In this document: positions 17,213 through 25,892 of the stretch, in pieces
Layout of the letters: each line of letters begins with the position of its first letter
Position numbering within the stretch: the stretch's first letter is position 1
From: Acholeplasma sp. OttesenSCG-928-E16
Lineage (GTDB): Bacteria; Bacillota_I; Bacilli_A; Acholeplasmatales; Acholeplasmataceae
DNA: 64,000 nucleotides
Assembly (NCBI GenBank): GCA_030266845.1
Contig: JAJDIT010000002.1
Span: 62,001-126,000 of the forward strand
Reading direction: 5' to 3'
Notes under the pieces: generated by a model
Seen by the model: the letters and a program-made list of their open reading frames with translations, nothing else
The model's database searches: none
What the model was told of the DNA's origin: nothing
Program-made: the position numbers and the translations under genes

Positions 17213-17933
17213 CGTCTAGACTTTCTTCTTCCTCTTTTTCTTGGTTAACAATATTTATTTCATCTTGGCCTTCATTTGTTTCTGATTCCAAAGCAGCTTC
17301 CTCATCTATTGTTGGTTCTGCAACTTCTATAGTTTCCTTACTATGTGATAATTCAGTATTGATTTCTTTCAAATTATCTTTTTCTTTATCAATCACTTCA
17401 TCTTCAACTTCTATAGTAGATAACTTAAGTTTCTTGATTACTTTAGATATTGCATTTATCTTTTTGACATATATTATATAGGCAAACTGAATAAAGTAAT
17501 AAGCCATCGTCTTATTTAAAGTCCATCTATGATATTTTTTCTCGAACAACTCCTGTTCGGTACTTTTTTCGATCGCCTTGATTGCTTGTTCATGGGTTTC
17601 TTCTAATAAAATTAAACAATCATCTAACGATGTCTTTTGAAATCTCTGCCAGATTTTCATTTCTAGGGCATCAGCAATCTTCCAAGTATATCCTTTTGCC
17701 GGGATATCTGGCAAACGATCTTTCATACCTTCCTCATACCAACCCATTAAGTAATTTTGCCACCCAACAATTTGGGCACAAAGATCACGAATATTTTTAT
17801 CCCTTTTATTGGTATTGATATCGTGATACCTAGATTCAGGAGGCAAGGAATTGATTATTCTTAAAAAAGCTTTATAACTTTCGTTAGCATTTTTAAGCAA
17901 TTCCTCTTTTGTTTTTATTTTATTAATTTTCAT
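17193..17933 (-). CDS. ClbS/DfsB-like (DUF1706) protein with acidic C-terminal tail
   Basis: Residues 1-165 resemble the ClbS/DfsB (DUF1706) four-helix family: TKEELL start, RDLCAQIVGWQNYLMGWYEEG, and a TWK...IWQRFQ segment. ClbS itself hydrolyses the genotoxin colibactin, but most relatives are uncharacterised, so no substrate is implied. Residues of roughly 170-246 form an extra tail made mainly of Glu, Asp, Thr and Ser, which looks disordered. It lies between a GNAT gene (ATGA overlap) and the radical SAM gene (20-base overlap). The three are probably one operon. Confidence 0.7.
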   Translation of the reverse strand: MKINKIKTKEELLKNANESYKAFLRIINSLPPESRYHDINTNKRDKNIRDLCAQIVGWQNYLMGWYEEGMKDRLPDIPAKGYTWKIADALEMKIWQRFQKTSLDDCLILLEETHEQAIKAIEKSTEQELFEKKYHRWTLNKTMAYYFIQFAYIIYVKKINAISKVIKKLKLSTIEVEDEVIDKEKDNLKEINTELSHSKETIEVAEPTIDEEAALESETNEGQDEINIVNQEKEEEESLDDAPKEV

Positions 17934-18367
17934 AATACCTCACTAAAGATTGGTAAGACCATGATGTTTTTACCAGCAATTTCTTCTAATAATATAAATT
18001 TTTTCTTCTCGAAAAACTTTCTAGCTTGAATATAATCTGCTGTTGCAGGAATTTTTGTTTCAAGAATTTTATAGTCATTATTCTTGGCATATTGGTATGC
18101 TTCTTTTAATATGGCAGTACCAATTTTCTTATTTTGGTTCTCCTTAATTACTGCTGCTATACTTATTTCTAATACATAAAAATTATGTGAAAATAAGCTA
18201 ATAAAACCAACCGCTTGTGGACCATCATAATAAGCAAACATCATGTTTTCCTCAGCAATATCTAATAATTCATTTATCTTTTCATCGCTATACTTAACAT
18301 CCATTTTTTTTAATACTTCAAAACAGACTGTTCTTCTATCTAAACTGTAATTAATTCTTTTTATCAT
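17930..18367 (-). CDS. GNAT-family N-acetyltransferase
   Basis: A 145-residue GNAT-fold acyltransferase. Strand 4 is followed by the loop ENQNKKIGTAILKEA that binds acetyl-CoA, then ARKFFEKKKFILLEE, the usual C-terminal FYxxxGF-like element. The gene ends in TGA inside an ATGA overlap with the ClbS-like gene, direct evidence that TGA terminates translation here. The substrate cannot be predicted. Confidence 0.8.
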   Translation of the reverse strand: MIKRINYSLDRRTVCFEVLKKMDVKYSDEKINELLDIAEENMMFAYYDGPQAVGFISLFSHNFYVLEISIAAVIKENQNKKIGTAILKEAYQYAKNNDYKILETKIPATADYIQARKFFEKKKFILLEEIAGKNIMVLPIFSEVL

Positions 18368-18378
18368 AAAGTGGAATA

Positions 18379-19269
18379 TTATCCAAACTTCTCTTCTACT
18401 TTTTGGCCATAGTAGTAAATACCGAACATCCCTGGTCCTACTGAAGCTCCAATGGTTGGTCCTATCCAGTTGATGTAGACATCCTTAACCTTAACTTCTT
18501 CTAAGAGTACATTTTTGATATAGTTGGCATCATCAAGACAATCAGCATGAGCGATGAAAACTACTTGATTTGAAGGGTCGATGATTCGATCCTTTAATAC
18601 TTTAATACATTCTTTAATTGAAGGCTTTCTTCCTCTTACTTTAGCAAAAGTGACGTTTTGTCCCTTTGCATCAGCATAAATTATCGGTTTGATATTAAAA
18701 AGGTTAGCCATGAAAGCAGCTGAGCCAGTTACTCTTCCAGCTCTTTTTAGATATGTAAGGCTTTCTACCGATCCAATCTGATTAATGTTTAGTTTGTTTT
18801 CTTCAACCCAAGCAGCAACTTCATCGATTGATTTGCCGGCTTCTCTTAATTGAGCAGCATAATAGACGATTAATCCTTCTCCAAGCGCTCCCCTAAGTGT
18901 ATCAATGCAATATATTTTTGCATCTTTATGTTCTTCTAAAACCATCTCTCTAGCTATTCTGCTTGAGTTTATTGAACCAGATAAAGCAGATGATGTCGTT
19001 AATGATAACACATCATATCCTTCTTCGACATATTTTTTAAACTCTCTTGCATAAAGTTCTACATTAACTTGTGAGGTCTTAAAGACTACTCCATCACGCA
19101 TCATGTTGTAGAAATCTTTCGGTTTAAAATTAGACCAATCTAGATCACACAAAACATCTGTTTTATCCAAATATGACATAAAAAGCGGAATATATTCTAT
19201 ATTATATTTTTCTCTTATATCTTTGCCTAAGTCAGAACACGAGTCTGTCAATATTACGTACTTTTTCAT
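18379..19269 (-). CDS. DegV-family fatty acid-binding protein (FakB-like)
   Basis: DegV/FakB proteins bind a fatty acid and, in characterised cases, present it to fatty acid kinase FakA for conversion to acyl-phosphate, the substrate of PlsX/PlsY. The 296-residue protein has TDSCSDL at the N-terminus, TTSSALSGSINSSR and the C-terminal GPTIGASVGPG signature. The start at 19269 has GGAGG inside the plsX end and lies one base after the plsX stop, implying coupling. An upstream in-frame ATG at 19314 would lie within plsX. The pairing with plsX supports exogenous fatty acid use. FakA is not in the window. Confidence 0.9.
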   Translation of the reverse strand: MKKYVILTDSCSDLGKDIREKYNIEYIPLFMSYLDKTDVLCDLDWSNFKPKDFYNMMRDGVVFKTSQVNVELYAREFKKYVEEGYDVLSLTTSSALSGSINSSRIAREMVLEEHKDAKIYCIDTLRGALGEGLIVYYAAQLREAGKSIDEVAAWVEENKLNINQIGSVESLTYLKRAGRVTGSAAFMANLFNIKPIIYADAKGQNVTFAKVRGRKPSIKECIKVLKDRIIDPSNQVVFIAHADCLDDANYIKNVLLEEVKVKDVYINWIGPTIGASVGPGMFGIYYYGQKVEEKFG

Positions 19270-19270
19270 A

Positions 19271-20278
19271 TTATACCTCCAGTGATTTTTGAATAAGATC
19301 CTTGGTAGTTTCAACTAATCTACCATCTACTAAGTCTTTAACTTGGAAAATTGCTGAGGTCACAGCCGATGAAGTCGCTGCTCCATGGACTTTTATAACA
19401 ATTTTATTTATCCCAAGCAATGTAGCACCTCCATTAGAATTAAAATCAAGAAGTGCCATCATTTGACCAAAAGATTTTTTGATAAATGTTGGATCGGTGT
19501 TTAAAGGTAAGTTTTCATTTAAAGTCTTGCCTAGCAATTTCATGATCCCCACTGCTGCACCCTCGATGCTCTTTAATAAGACATTACCGATAAATCCGTC
19601 ACATACTAATACATCATACTTTCCAGATAGTGCATCTCTGGCTTCCATGTTACCAACGAAGTTTATTGGCATATTTTTTAATATTTCAAAAGCAGCCTTT
19701 GTTTGCTCATTTCCTTTTTTGTCTTCGGTTCCAACAGAAATTAAAGCAACTCTTGGGTTTTCTATTTTCATTGTACTTTTCATGTAGCTAGACCCCATAA
19801 TGGCAAACTGCCCTAACATTTCTGGTTTACAGTCAACATTTGCTCCACTATCTATTAAACAAACTCTTCCATCACCATTAAGGGTTGGTAGAATAGGAGC
19901 TAGTGCTGCTCTATCAATACCTTCAATACGTCCAATTTTCGTCATTCCACCAAATAAAACTGCTCCTGTATTACCGCTTGAAATCATCGCGTCGACCCCA
20001 CTATCGCTTGCCAATAATTCAAGACTCTTAACTAATGAGGAATCTTTCTTTTGGCGAATTGCGGTTGTTGGTTGATCATCATTAGTGATTTCCTCACTGC
20101 AATCTAAAAGACTTATTCTTTTATCATTAACTAGCTCTCCTAATGCTTCTTCTATCTCTAGTTTTCTACCTGCAAAAACTAATTCTAATCCATCAATTAA
20201 ATCTAAAGCCTTGATAGCTCCACTAACAAATTCACTAGCACTTTTGTCGCCGCCAAGTGTATCTATAATTACTTTCAT
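19271..20278 (-). CDS. plsX: Acyl-ACP:phosphate acyltransferase PlsX
   Basis: Soluble, membrane-associated enzyme interconverting acyl-ACP and acyl-phosphate in phospholipid synthesis, 335 residues. Motifs are TLGGDKSASEFVSGA at the N-terminus, SSGNTGAVLFGG, SGANVDCKP and CDGFIGNVLLKSIEG. Several family residues (Gly-rich Rossmann-like loops) are intact. It heads a unit with a degV gene and has a perfect consensus promoter. A possible operator overlaps its -10 box. Confidence 0.95.
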   Translation of the reverse strand: MKVIIDTLGGDKSASEFVSGAIKALDLIDGLELVFAGRKLEIEEALGELVNDKRISLLDCSEEITNDDQPTTAIRQKKDSSLVKSLELLASDSGVDAMISSGNTGAVLFGGMTKIGRIEGIDRAALAPILPTLNGDGRVCLIDSGANVDCKPEMLGQFAIMGSSYMKSTMKIENPRVALISVGTEDKKGNEQTKAAFEILKNMPINFVGNMEARDALSGKYDVLVCDGFIGNVLLKSIEGAAVGIMKLLGKTLNENLPLNTDPTFIKKSFGQMMALLDFNSNGGATLLGINKIVIKVHGAATSSAVTSAIFQVKDLVDGRLVETTKDLIQKSLEV

Positions 20279-20339
20279 TTTTTTCTCCTTTTGTTATAAA
20301 AAAATATTTTATTTTAAAAATATAATAATACCAGTTTTA

Positions 20340-20368
20340 ATTATAACGATTAAACTTCTTACTGTCAA
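20340..20368 (-). promoter_or_regulatory. Perfect consensus promoter of plsX with overlapping dyad
   Basis: TTGACA at 20368-20363 and TATAAT at 20345-20340 with a 17-base spacer, oriented to plsX. An imperfect inverted repeat, AGTTTTAAT and ATTAAACT at about 20333-20356, covers the -10 region and may bind a lipid-synthesis regulator. Between here and 20279 I see only an AT-rich leader. Confidence 0.85.
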
Positions 20369-20389
20369 ATAAAGTTACGGGTTTTTAAT

Positions 20390-20422
20390 AAATAAAGGGC
20401 TTCATTTAATGAAGTCCTTTTA
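20390..20422 (-). terminator. Intrinsic terminator after the tandem plsC genes
   Basis: AAAGGACTTCAT and ATGAAGCCCTTT (one mismatch/wobble) enclose a 3-base loop, followed by TATTTATT on the minus strand. The bases between here and the end of the acyltransferase gene at 20493 are otherwise featureless. Confidence 0.7.
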
Positions 20423-20492
20423 GCTTTGAAATCTATCCTTGGTACTATTAAATTATTGGTGTTCATCTAATAATCAAATAAGCAAATAATAT

Positions 20493-21125
20493 TTAAGCAA
20501 GTTTTTTCAATTCTTCAATTCTTCTTGTGATTTCATCAGTCAGTTGTTCCGTATTTTGAAGATTAATGCACATGTTATCAGATAGATGGGTTGTAATCTT
20601 TGATCCGACTACTAAAACTCTTCTTTTATACCATTTTTCATATGGTTTCACATATATTGGAACAATCGGAACCTTTGATTTTAAAGATAACAAACTAACC
20701 CCCGATTTGAATCCTCCCATTTCTTCTCCTTTAACCCTTGTTCCTTCTGGAAAAATAGTTAATACCTCATTATTTTCTAAAACCTCCAATGAAGCATTAA
20801 TAGCATCCATATCTAAGCTCTTACGATCAATAAAAATCATTCCAAAAATTCTCATCAAGGTAGCTGAACGCCCCTTTTTTCCAGCCAATTCTTTCTTTAC
20901 TAAAAACCTGAGTCTTCGGCTAAAGAAAGCGTTTAGGATGATTAGCGAATCATCCCACGCATTATGGTTAGAAACTAATATCGTGCCTCCTGTAATTTTT
21001 CTTTTTTTATTGGTCTTATCCTCATAGATATATTTAGTTCTAAAAATTAATGAAAATACAATCAAAATTAAAAACTTGATAATATCATGCAAAAATGCTT
21101 CGAACTTACTTCTTTTTTTATTCAT
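20493..21125 (-). CDS. plsC: PlsC-like 1-acylglycerol-3-phosphate acyltransferase (copy 1)
   Basis: Membrane-bound LPLAT-family enzyme, 210 residues. Block I is NHNAWDDS (HxxxxD catalytic pair), block III is IFPEGTR, and an N-terminal hydrophobic segment (about 8-25) is the membrane anchor. It probably makes phosphatidic acid from lysophosphatidic acid. Its start abuts the stop of a second plsC-like gene that has diverged considerably, so the pair looks like an old tandem duplication. Which member is the true PlsC cannot be told from sequence. Confidence 0.85.
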   Translation of the reverse strand: MNKKRSKFEAFLHDIIKFLILIVFSLIFRTKYIYEDKTNKKRKITGGTILVSNHNAWDDSLIILNAFFSRRLRFLVKKELAGKKGRSATLMRIFGMIFIDRKSLDMDAINASLEVLENNEVLTIFPEGTRVKGEEMGGFKSGVSLLSLKSKVPIVPIYVKPYEKWYKRRVLVVGSKITTHLSDNMCINLQNTEQLTDEITRRIEELKKLA

Positions 21126-21818
21126 CTAGATCCTCTCCTCATTAACCATGATCTTATTTTTTCTGCCCAATAAAGATCGATCATCCATGATTTCTTTTAA
21201 CTCACTCATCTTATTGAATAAGTATGTTGAGATATAATCAGCTTTACCTAAACTGTATGGATTTGATCCTTCCATATTTTCTGGATAGACCGGCTTACCG
21301 ATAATGACTTTTTTTCTTTGATACCATTTATCTCTTTTAATAGCATAAACAGGAATGATTTTGGTATTAGTCGTCATTGATAGTACTGAAACTCCAGATC
21401 TAAACTGATTCAATACCCCAGTACTGTTAATATGTCCTTCTGGGAAAACAACAACAATCTCACCATTTTTTAAGGCATATCTCGCATTATTAATCGCTTC
21501 AATATCAAATCGACTACGATCAATGGGAATACCACCGAAACACCTTAAAAATAAGCCTGCTAGTTTATTTTTAGTCGCCTCTTTGGCAATTAAAAAACGT
21601 AACCTTCGCCCTTTAAAGACTAATAATAGTTGAACGACATCTATCCAACTTTGATGATTACAAATGACAATAGCTCCACCATTTATTTTCCTTTGTTGGA
21701 TCTCTTTATCCTCATAATAATACTTTGGACGCAAAAAAAGATTCATCACCCATAGTTTGGTGACTTTAACATAATCATATACTAGTTTGTGTCTTCTTTT
21801 GTACTCCAGTTTATTCAT
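21126..21818 (-). CDS. PlsC-like acyltransferase (copy 2)
   Basis: LPLAT-family protein of 230 residues in direct tandem with copy 1. NHQSWIDV supplies HxxxxD, and VFPEGHI replaces the usual FPEGTR, a change in the substrate-phosphate binding block. GIPIDRSRFD and RSGVSVLSM match the family core. The altered block III suggests a different acceptor or a divergent active site. Together with the plsC-like gene at 53546 the window has three acyltransferases of this fold. Confidence 0.82.
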   Translation of the reverse strand: MNKLEYKRRHKLVYDYVKVTKLWVMNLFLRPKYYYEDKEIQQRKINGGAIVICNHQSWIDVVQLLLVFKGRRLRFLIAKEATKNKLAGLFLRCFGGIPIDRSRFDIEAINNARYALKNGEIVVVFPEGHINSTGVLNQFRSGVSVLSMTTNTKIIPVYAIKRDKWYQRKKVIIGKPVYPENMEGSNPYSLGKADYISTYLFNKMSELKEIMDDRSLLGRKNKIMVNEERI

Positions 21819-21845
21819 GTGAACCTACTCTTATCAAGATATATA

Positions 21846-22289
21846 CTATTTTTTTAGTTCTAGGATAAGCGAGTAATCATAGAGAATGTTTTGTTCTATA
21901 TTTTTGCTGATATCAAGGTATATCATAATAGATTTGATATTATCGTTAGCATCATACTCTATCTTAATCGTATGTTTTTCTATAATTTGATATTTTTTTG
22001 TTAAAAAACTTATCTCTTCGCCTTTTATTTCATATGTTCCATCATAATTAAAAGCAACTTTATGAGAGCTAGAATCGTCTGCCCCCTTTGATCTAATGGA
22101 CATCTTTTTGTTTGCATATAGATCTATCTCAAAATAGTCGAAAACTTCTTCTTTTACTGTTTCCACTTCATCAAGAAAAACACTTTTTAATCTATATGTT
22201 CCAGCAAAATTGGAATATTCGCTATTATTATCACATCCAAAAAGTGGAATAGCAAGTAAGAAAGTGATAATTAATAATAATTTTTTCAT
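21846..22289 (-). CDS. Small lipoprotein of unknown function
   Basis: 147 residues with a signal peptide and a lipobox ending in LFGC (Cys19), followed by Asp-Asn-Asn, so it is anchored to the outer face of the cell membrane. The mature part looks like a small beta-rich domain (alternating YEIKGEEISFLTKKY strands) resembling lipocalin-like calycin lipoproteins of Firmicutes, but I cannot confirm this. It directly follows the symporter gene (1-base gap), so they are co-transcribed. Confidence 0.65.
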   Translation of the reverse strand: MKKLLLIITFLLAIPLFGCDNNSEYSNFAGTYRLKSVFLDEVETVKEEVFDYFEIDLYANKKMSIRSKGADDSSSHKVAFNYDGTYEIKGEEISFLTKKYQIIEKHTIKIEYDANDNIKSIMIYLDISKNIEQNILYDYSLILELKK

Positions 22290-22290
22290 C

Positions 22291-23748
22291 TTAATTACTC
22301 TCTCCTTCTTCTAATATTTCATCTTTTTTAAAAATGATCTCATCAAAATCTTTCGGCAATTTAAAGGATGCAAAAAAGGCAACTAAGCAGAATCCAATAA
22401 TAATATAGGTTGCTATATGAACGCCTAAAAACATATTGATAGTACTTGAATCCTCAGTCACTGATCTTAAAGAAATCGCCATCGAAATAAGACCATTTAT
22501 CGGTTCAGCACCACTTGTTACTTCTTTAATCGAAAGCCACACTATACCAGTACTAATGCCTCCTACTATGGCATTAATTAAACCGTTTACCGCAAAGAAC
22601 ATTGATGAGTTGTTTTTGCCAGTTTTTTTCATATCGGAAGCGGCAATTTGAGAAACAACCATATAAGGGGAAGCGAAAAAAGCACCAATTCCATAACTTC
22701 CGATCGTTGACCCAATTAAGCCTAGGATAAATCTTATCTCCCATTTAGGAATCCATTTAACATAGGCAATCATAAAGAATACTACCGCAATAACAAAAGA
22801 CAATATGGCAGTTTGGAAAGCCAATTTAAATCCTTTTTTCTTCATTATTTTTTGATATAAAATAAGTGTAAATGGTACTGGGGCAAAAGCCGCGGTATTA
22901 ATAAGTGCAATTTGATAACCTTCTAGTCCCATGGCCCCATCAGCTAATACGTTTTGAGCAGCAAGGAATAATTGTAACCCAAAATAAAAGAGTGAAAAAA
23001 CAATCATCCAAATCATAAATTTTTTATTTGAAAGAGTCTCAATAAATTGTGTCTTAATTTTAATCCTTTCCACTTTTTCTGTTTCAACTAGGTCGGTTCT
23101 TTCTTCTTTTATCATAAAAAGCGGAATTAGCATCGTAAGCATTAAAGGACTAGCCGCTAAACAAATAATTTGTATATTTATATCGTTTCCTATTAGTAGA
23201 GGAATTAAGGCATAAGCTATAGAATATGTAAATACATCAAATGTTGCCTTAAATAAAGAAAGTCTATTTCTCGATTTTTTAGTTTCTGTAATCTCTGAAA
23301 AGGTTGCATAAAAATTCACTAATGTCAAAGTATAAAAGATGAAATACAAAACCAAAACTATCCCAAACCATATAGTGTTTAATAAACTATTTGATTCTTT
23401 AGAAAGTGGAAAGCATAAACAGATAAAGAAAATAACAGTAGGAATAAAGCCCATTAAAATAGCGGGTCTTCTTCTTCCCCACTTTGTCCTTAGATTATCC
23501 GAAAAATTGGCTAGAGGCACATCTGCAATTCCATTAATTATCTGAGCAATCGTGACGATAACTGAAAAAATAGCGGTTATAACAATAGTTTGTCCAGTAA
23601 AAGTCCAAGCACTAAGTTTATCTGAACTGTATCCGGCAACACTTACAGCATCTAATAAATAAGCAGATGCCAGTATCATTAAGAGATTCGGTCCAAATCC
23701 AGAGAATGCATACAGTAATTCTTGTTTCTTTGAAGTTAATTTTCGCAT
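22291..23748 (-). CDS. GPH-type sugar:cation symporter (MFS_2)
   Basis: Multipass membrane transporter of 485 residues with about 12 hydrophobic segments, resembling the glycoside-pentoside-hexuronide:cation family (MelB-like). The cytoplasmic loop RTKWGRRRPAILMG matches the family signature between helices 2 and 3, and the N-terminus FGPNLLMILASAYLL is characteristic. The substrate is probably an oligosaccharide or glycoside. No glycoside hydrolase lies nearby, so the sugar is unknown. Confidence 0.8.
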   Translation of the reverse strand: MRKLTSKKQELLYAFSGFGPNLLMILASAYLLDAVSVAGYSSDKLSAWTFTGQTIVITAIFSVIVTIAQIINGIADVPLANFSDNLRTKWGRRRPAILMGFIPTVIFFICLCFPLSKESNSLLNTIWFGIVLVLYFIFYTLTLVNFYATFSEITETKKSRNRLSLFKATFDVFTYSIAYALIPLLIGNDINIQIICLAASPLMLTMLIPLFMIKEERTDLVETEKVERIKIKTQFIETLSNKKFMIWMIVFSLFYFGLQLFLAAQNVLADGAMGLEGYQIALINTAAFAPVPFTLILYQKIMKKKGFKLAFQTAILSFVIAVVFFMIAYVKWIPKWEIRFILGLIGSTIGSYGIGAFFASPYMVVSQIAASDMKKTGKNNSSMFFAVNGLINAIVGGISTGIVWLSIKEVTSGAEPINGLISMAISLRSVTEDSSTINMFLGVHIATYIIIGFCLVAFFASFKLPKDFDEIIFKKDEILEEGESN

Positions 23749-23764
23749 TGTAATATAATCCCCT

Positions 23765-24253
23765 TTATTTCTTCTTAATTTCCACTTTTGATGATAGTAA
23801 TGCTAATAACTCTTCCTTGTTTCCGTTTGTAAACCCTTGATTATCAATAATAAAAGCACTTTTTTTAGTAATAAATAGATAGATATTGTTTTGGTCTTTT
23901 TTGATGTTTACTATTTTATCATAATCATAATTTGTCGTACTCTTATTCCCTTTTGTCGATGATGTGACACTAAATCCCTCTTCATTAAAAAAATATTCTC
24001 TTTCAATATCTTGATTTATGTTTTTCCCAAAGGAAACGTACTTGATAATTCTAACAACTGCGACCATAAGAAAAACCATAACTCCAAATATTATAAAAAA
24101 TATTTTATCAACACTAGAAATAAAGGGCATAATAATTAAAAGAACCGAAACCAATATTGTTCCGCCCCAAATTAAAAGAGTACCATATAATGTTTCCTTT
24201 TTGTTTAGTTGCCGATATTTTTTTAATGTATATATAGTTTTATTAGTAATCAT
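23765..24253 (-). CDS. Two-TM membrane protein, YcxB-like
   Basis: 162 residues with two adjacent transmembrane segments (about 25-45 and 49-70), followed by a soluble domain with FFNEEGFSVTSS, DYDKIVNIKKDQNNIYLFITKKSAFII. This order matches the YcxB-like family in Firmicutes, whose function is unknown. It lies just upstream of the symporter gene. Confidence 0.6.
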   Translation of the reverse strand: MITNKTIYTLKKYRQLNKKETLYGTLLIWGGTILVSVLLIIMPFISSVDKIFFIIFGVMVFLMVAVVRIIKYVSFGKNINQDIEREYFFNEEGFSVTSSTKGNKSTTNYDYDKIVNIKKDQNNIYLFITKKSAFIIDNQGFTNGNKEELLALLSSKVEIKKK

Positions 24254-24262
24254 GTTGACCTC

Positions 24263-24763
24263 TTATTTTAAAAGTTTTTGACTATTAGGGAGCTTATCAT
24301 TTTCCAAGGGCTCATTAGACTTTGTAGTTCCTAGCAATTGTTGATAGCTCACCTTAGTCTCATAATCTAAAATCTCAGGTTCAATGATTTCAATAATTGG
24401 TTCAATGAAATTGATTTGGGTATTTCCAGATAATGCTTCAATGCAAGCCTTCATGCTTCCTACAAAAGCAACAACAACTGATGTATGATGCTTGAGATTT
24501 CTTACATCCGGTTCAAAAAAATCAAAACCTAAAGAGGCCTTTCTTTTTATTTTTATATTTAAAATAGCGAATATCCCTTCGCTTTTAACATATTGATTAG
24601 GATCACAAACTTGCAAGCTGATAGACTCTATTTCTTCATAATTAAATTGTCTTTTCTTTTTAAAGACTCTTTTTCTAGAAACAACCTCAAAAAAGGTAGT
24701 ATATAAACTAATTGATTCCTTATTATTAACAAGGATTGTTTGAATTACTCGTGAATTTTCCAT
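24263..24763 (-). CDS. Hypothetical cytoplasmic protein
   Basis: 166 residues, no signal or membrane segment, and no recognised family. The N-terminal half has alternating strands resembling a small PH-like beta domain; the tail is rich in Glu, Pro, Ser and Lys. The longer in-frame ATG at 24793 overlaps the TATAAT box, so the ATG at 24763, preceded by AAAGGAG/AAAGGG, is the likely start. It is the first gene of a probable unit with the YcxB-like protein and the symporter. Confidence 0.55.
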   Translation of the reverse strand: MENSRVIQTILVNNKESISLYTTFFEVVSRKRVFKKKRQFNYEEIESISLQVCDPNQYVKSEGIFAILNIKIKRKASLGFDFFEPDVRNLKHHTSVVVAFVGSMKACIEALSGNTQINFIEPIIEIIEPEILDYETKVSYQQLLGTTKSNEPLENDKLPNSQKLLK

Positions 24764-24791
24764 TGACCCTTTTACTCCTTTGTTTAAATTC

Positions 24792-24800
24792 ATTATAACA
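24792..24800 (-). promoter_or_regulatory. Extended -10 promoter for the hypothetical-YcxB-symporter unit
   Basis: TGTTATAAT (TGnTATAAT) on the minus strand, without a good -35. The predicted start lies between the two candidate ATGs, which decides the start codon of the next gene. Confidence 0.6.
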
Positions 24801-24831
24801 CTAAGTTATAAAAACAGTGAAATCAATATTT

Positions 24832-25803
24832 TTATGATTTGTCATGAATATTATGAAACTCAATTTTTTCAGATAGAAAGTTTTCAACTTCATTTAATAT
24901 TTGAAAGAGAACCGCCCTTGTTTCAAATTCATCTCTTGTTTGCGGAAGAGGAGAGTTTTTAAACTGGGTCTTTAAATTTTCAAGCTCATCTTTCATAAAA
25001 GTTGCCATATTAGCTTTTCCAATGTTTTCTGATAACAAAGAAAAATAGTTTGCTATTATATATGAATTTTCATGAAACTCTTCGATATCATTTAGCATTT
25101 TTATAATATGAAGCAATGATTTAAACTGATTCTTTCGCATGATAGCGTAATCTATATTGTAGTGATCTTTATTTATTATTTCGTCATTATCAATTGATAA
25201 GAGCTCATCATAGATTTTATCCAAATTAATCTTTAATTCATCAATTTTAAGACTAGAATCATTTTTTTCATCCTCTTGGAGTCTATTCTTAATAATAACA
25301 ATCGTTTCTCTTATTATTGAGTCAATATTAATTATTATATTCTTTTTTGACTCCTTAAAAAAAGTGTCAATAACATTTAATAATAAGGCCACTAATATAG
25401 CGATTAATACGATAAAAACTTCGTTTAAAATTAATGACCAGGATAGACTACCGTTAGTATAAAGATGAGTGACCAAAACAATTGATGGAACAATACCCTC
25501 AGGGACTTTTAGTAACCAAGAAATTAAGGCGAATATTAAAACAAATATAATATAAGCAGTAATATTATAACCGACTAAAAAAAACATCAAGGTCGAGAAA
25601 AAAATACCAAAGATTGCTGATAGAAACCTTTTTACTGCTGATACATAAGATTCCCTTTTTGAATAGTGTATCGAAAGAACTGCAATGACGCCACAGGTTA
25701 AATAATTATCAAGATTAAAAGCTCTTGCTATTAAGGTCCCACCCAAACATGCAAGAGCCATTTTAATTGATGTAATTAGAATTCTTCTAGTTTTTAGGGT
25801 CAT
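24832..25803 (-). CDS. Aromatic acid exporter (ArAE) family membrane protein
   Basis: 323 residues. The first half has about five closely spaced transmembrane segments with GGTLIARAFNLDNYLTCGVIAVLSI, matching the N-terminal domain of FUSC/ArAE proteins. A cytoplasmic helical C-terminal domain (about 150-323) follows. Family members are annotated as exporters of aromatic acids or similar anions, with little direct evidence in Firmicutes. The gene ends close to, but is not in, the following promoter region. Confidence 0.7.
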   Translation of the reverse strand: MTLKTRRILITSIKMALACLGGTLIARAFNLDNYLTCGVIAVLSIHYSKRESYVSAVKRFLSAIFGIFFSTLMFFLVGYNITAYIIFVLIFALISWLLKVPEGIVPSIVLVTHLYTNGSLSWSLILNEVFIVLIAILVALLLNVIDTFFKESKKNIIINIDSIIRETIVIIKNRLQEDEKNDSSLKIDELKINLDKIYDELLSIDNDEIINKDHYNIDYAIMRKNQFKSLLHIIKMLNDIEEFHENSYIIANYFSLLSENIGKANMATFMKDELENLKTQFKNSPLPQTRDEFETRAVLFQILNEVENFLSEKIEFHNIHDKS

Positions 25804-25864
25804 TTTATTTACTCATCACTCATCGTTTTTTTTGCTTTATAATCCGAAATATCAATATTTAAGT

Positions 25865-25892
25865 TCAATTAAAAAGGACTCTCGTCCTTTTA
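25865..25892 (-). terminator. Intrinsic terminator after the M29 aminopeptidase
   Basis: AAAAGGAC and GTCCTTTT form an 8-bp stem with a 4-base loop and a T-run on the minus strand, starting at the peptidase stop codon. Confidence 0.85.

Noticed and set aside
17193-17933. Calling the ClbS-like gene a colibactin-resistance gene
   Set aside because: The fold match alone does not justify the substrate, and no colibactin-like pathway is present.
20435-20470. FapR-like operator near the end of the plsC gene
   Set aside because: GGTACTATTAAATT only partly resembles the consensus and lies far from the plsX promoter in the wrong context.
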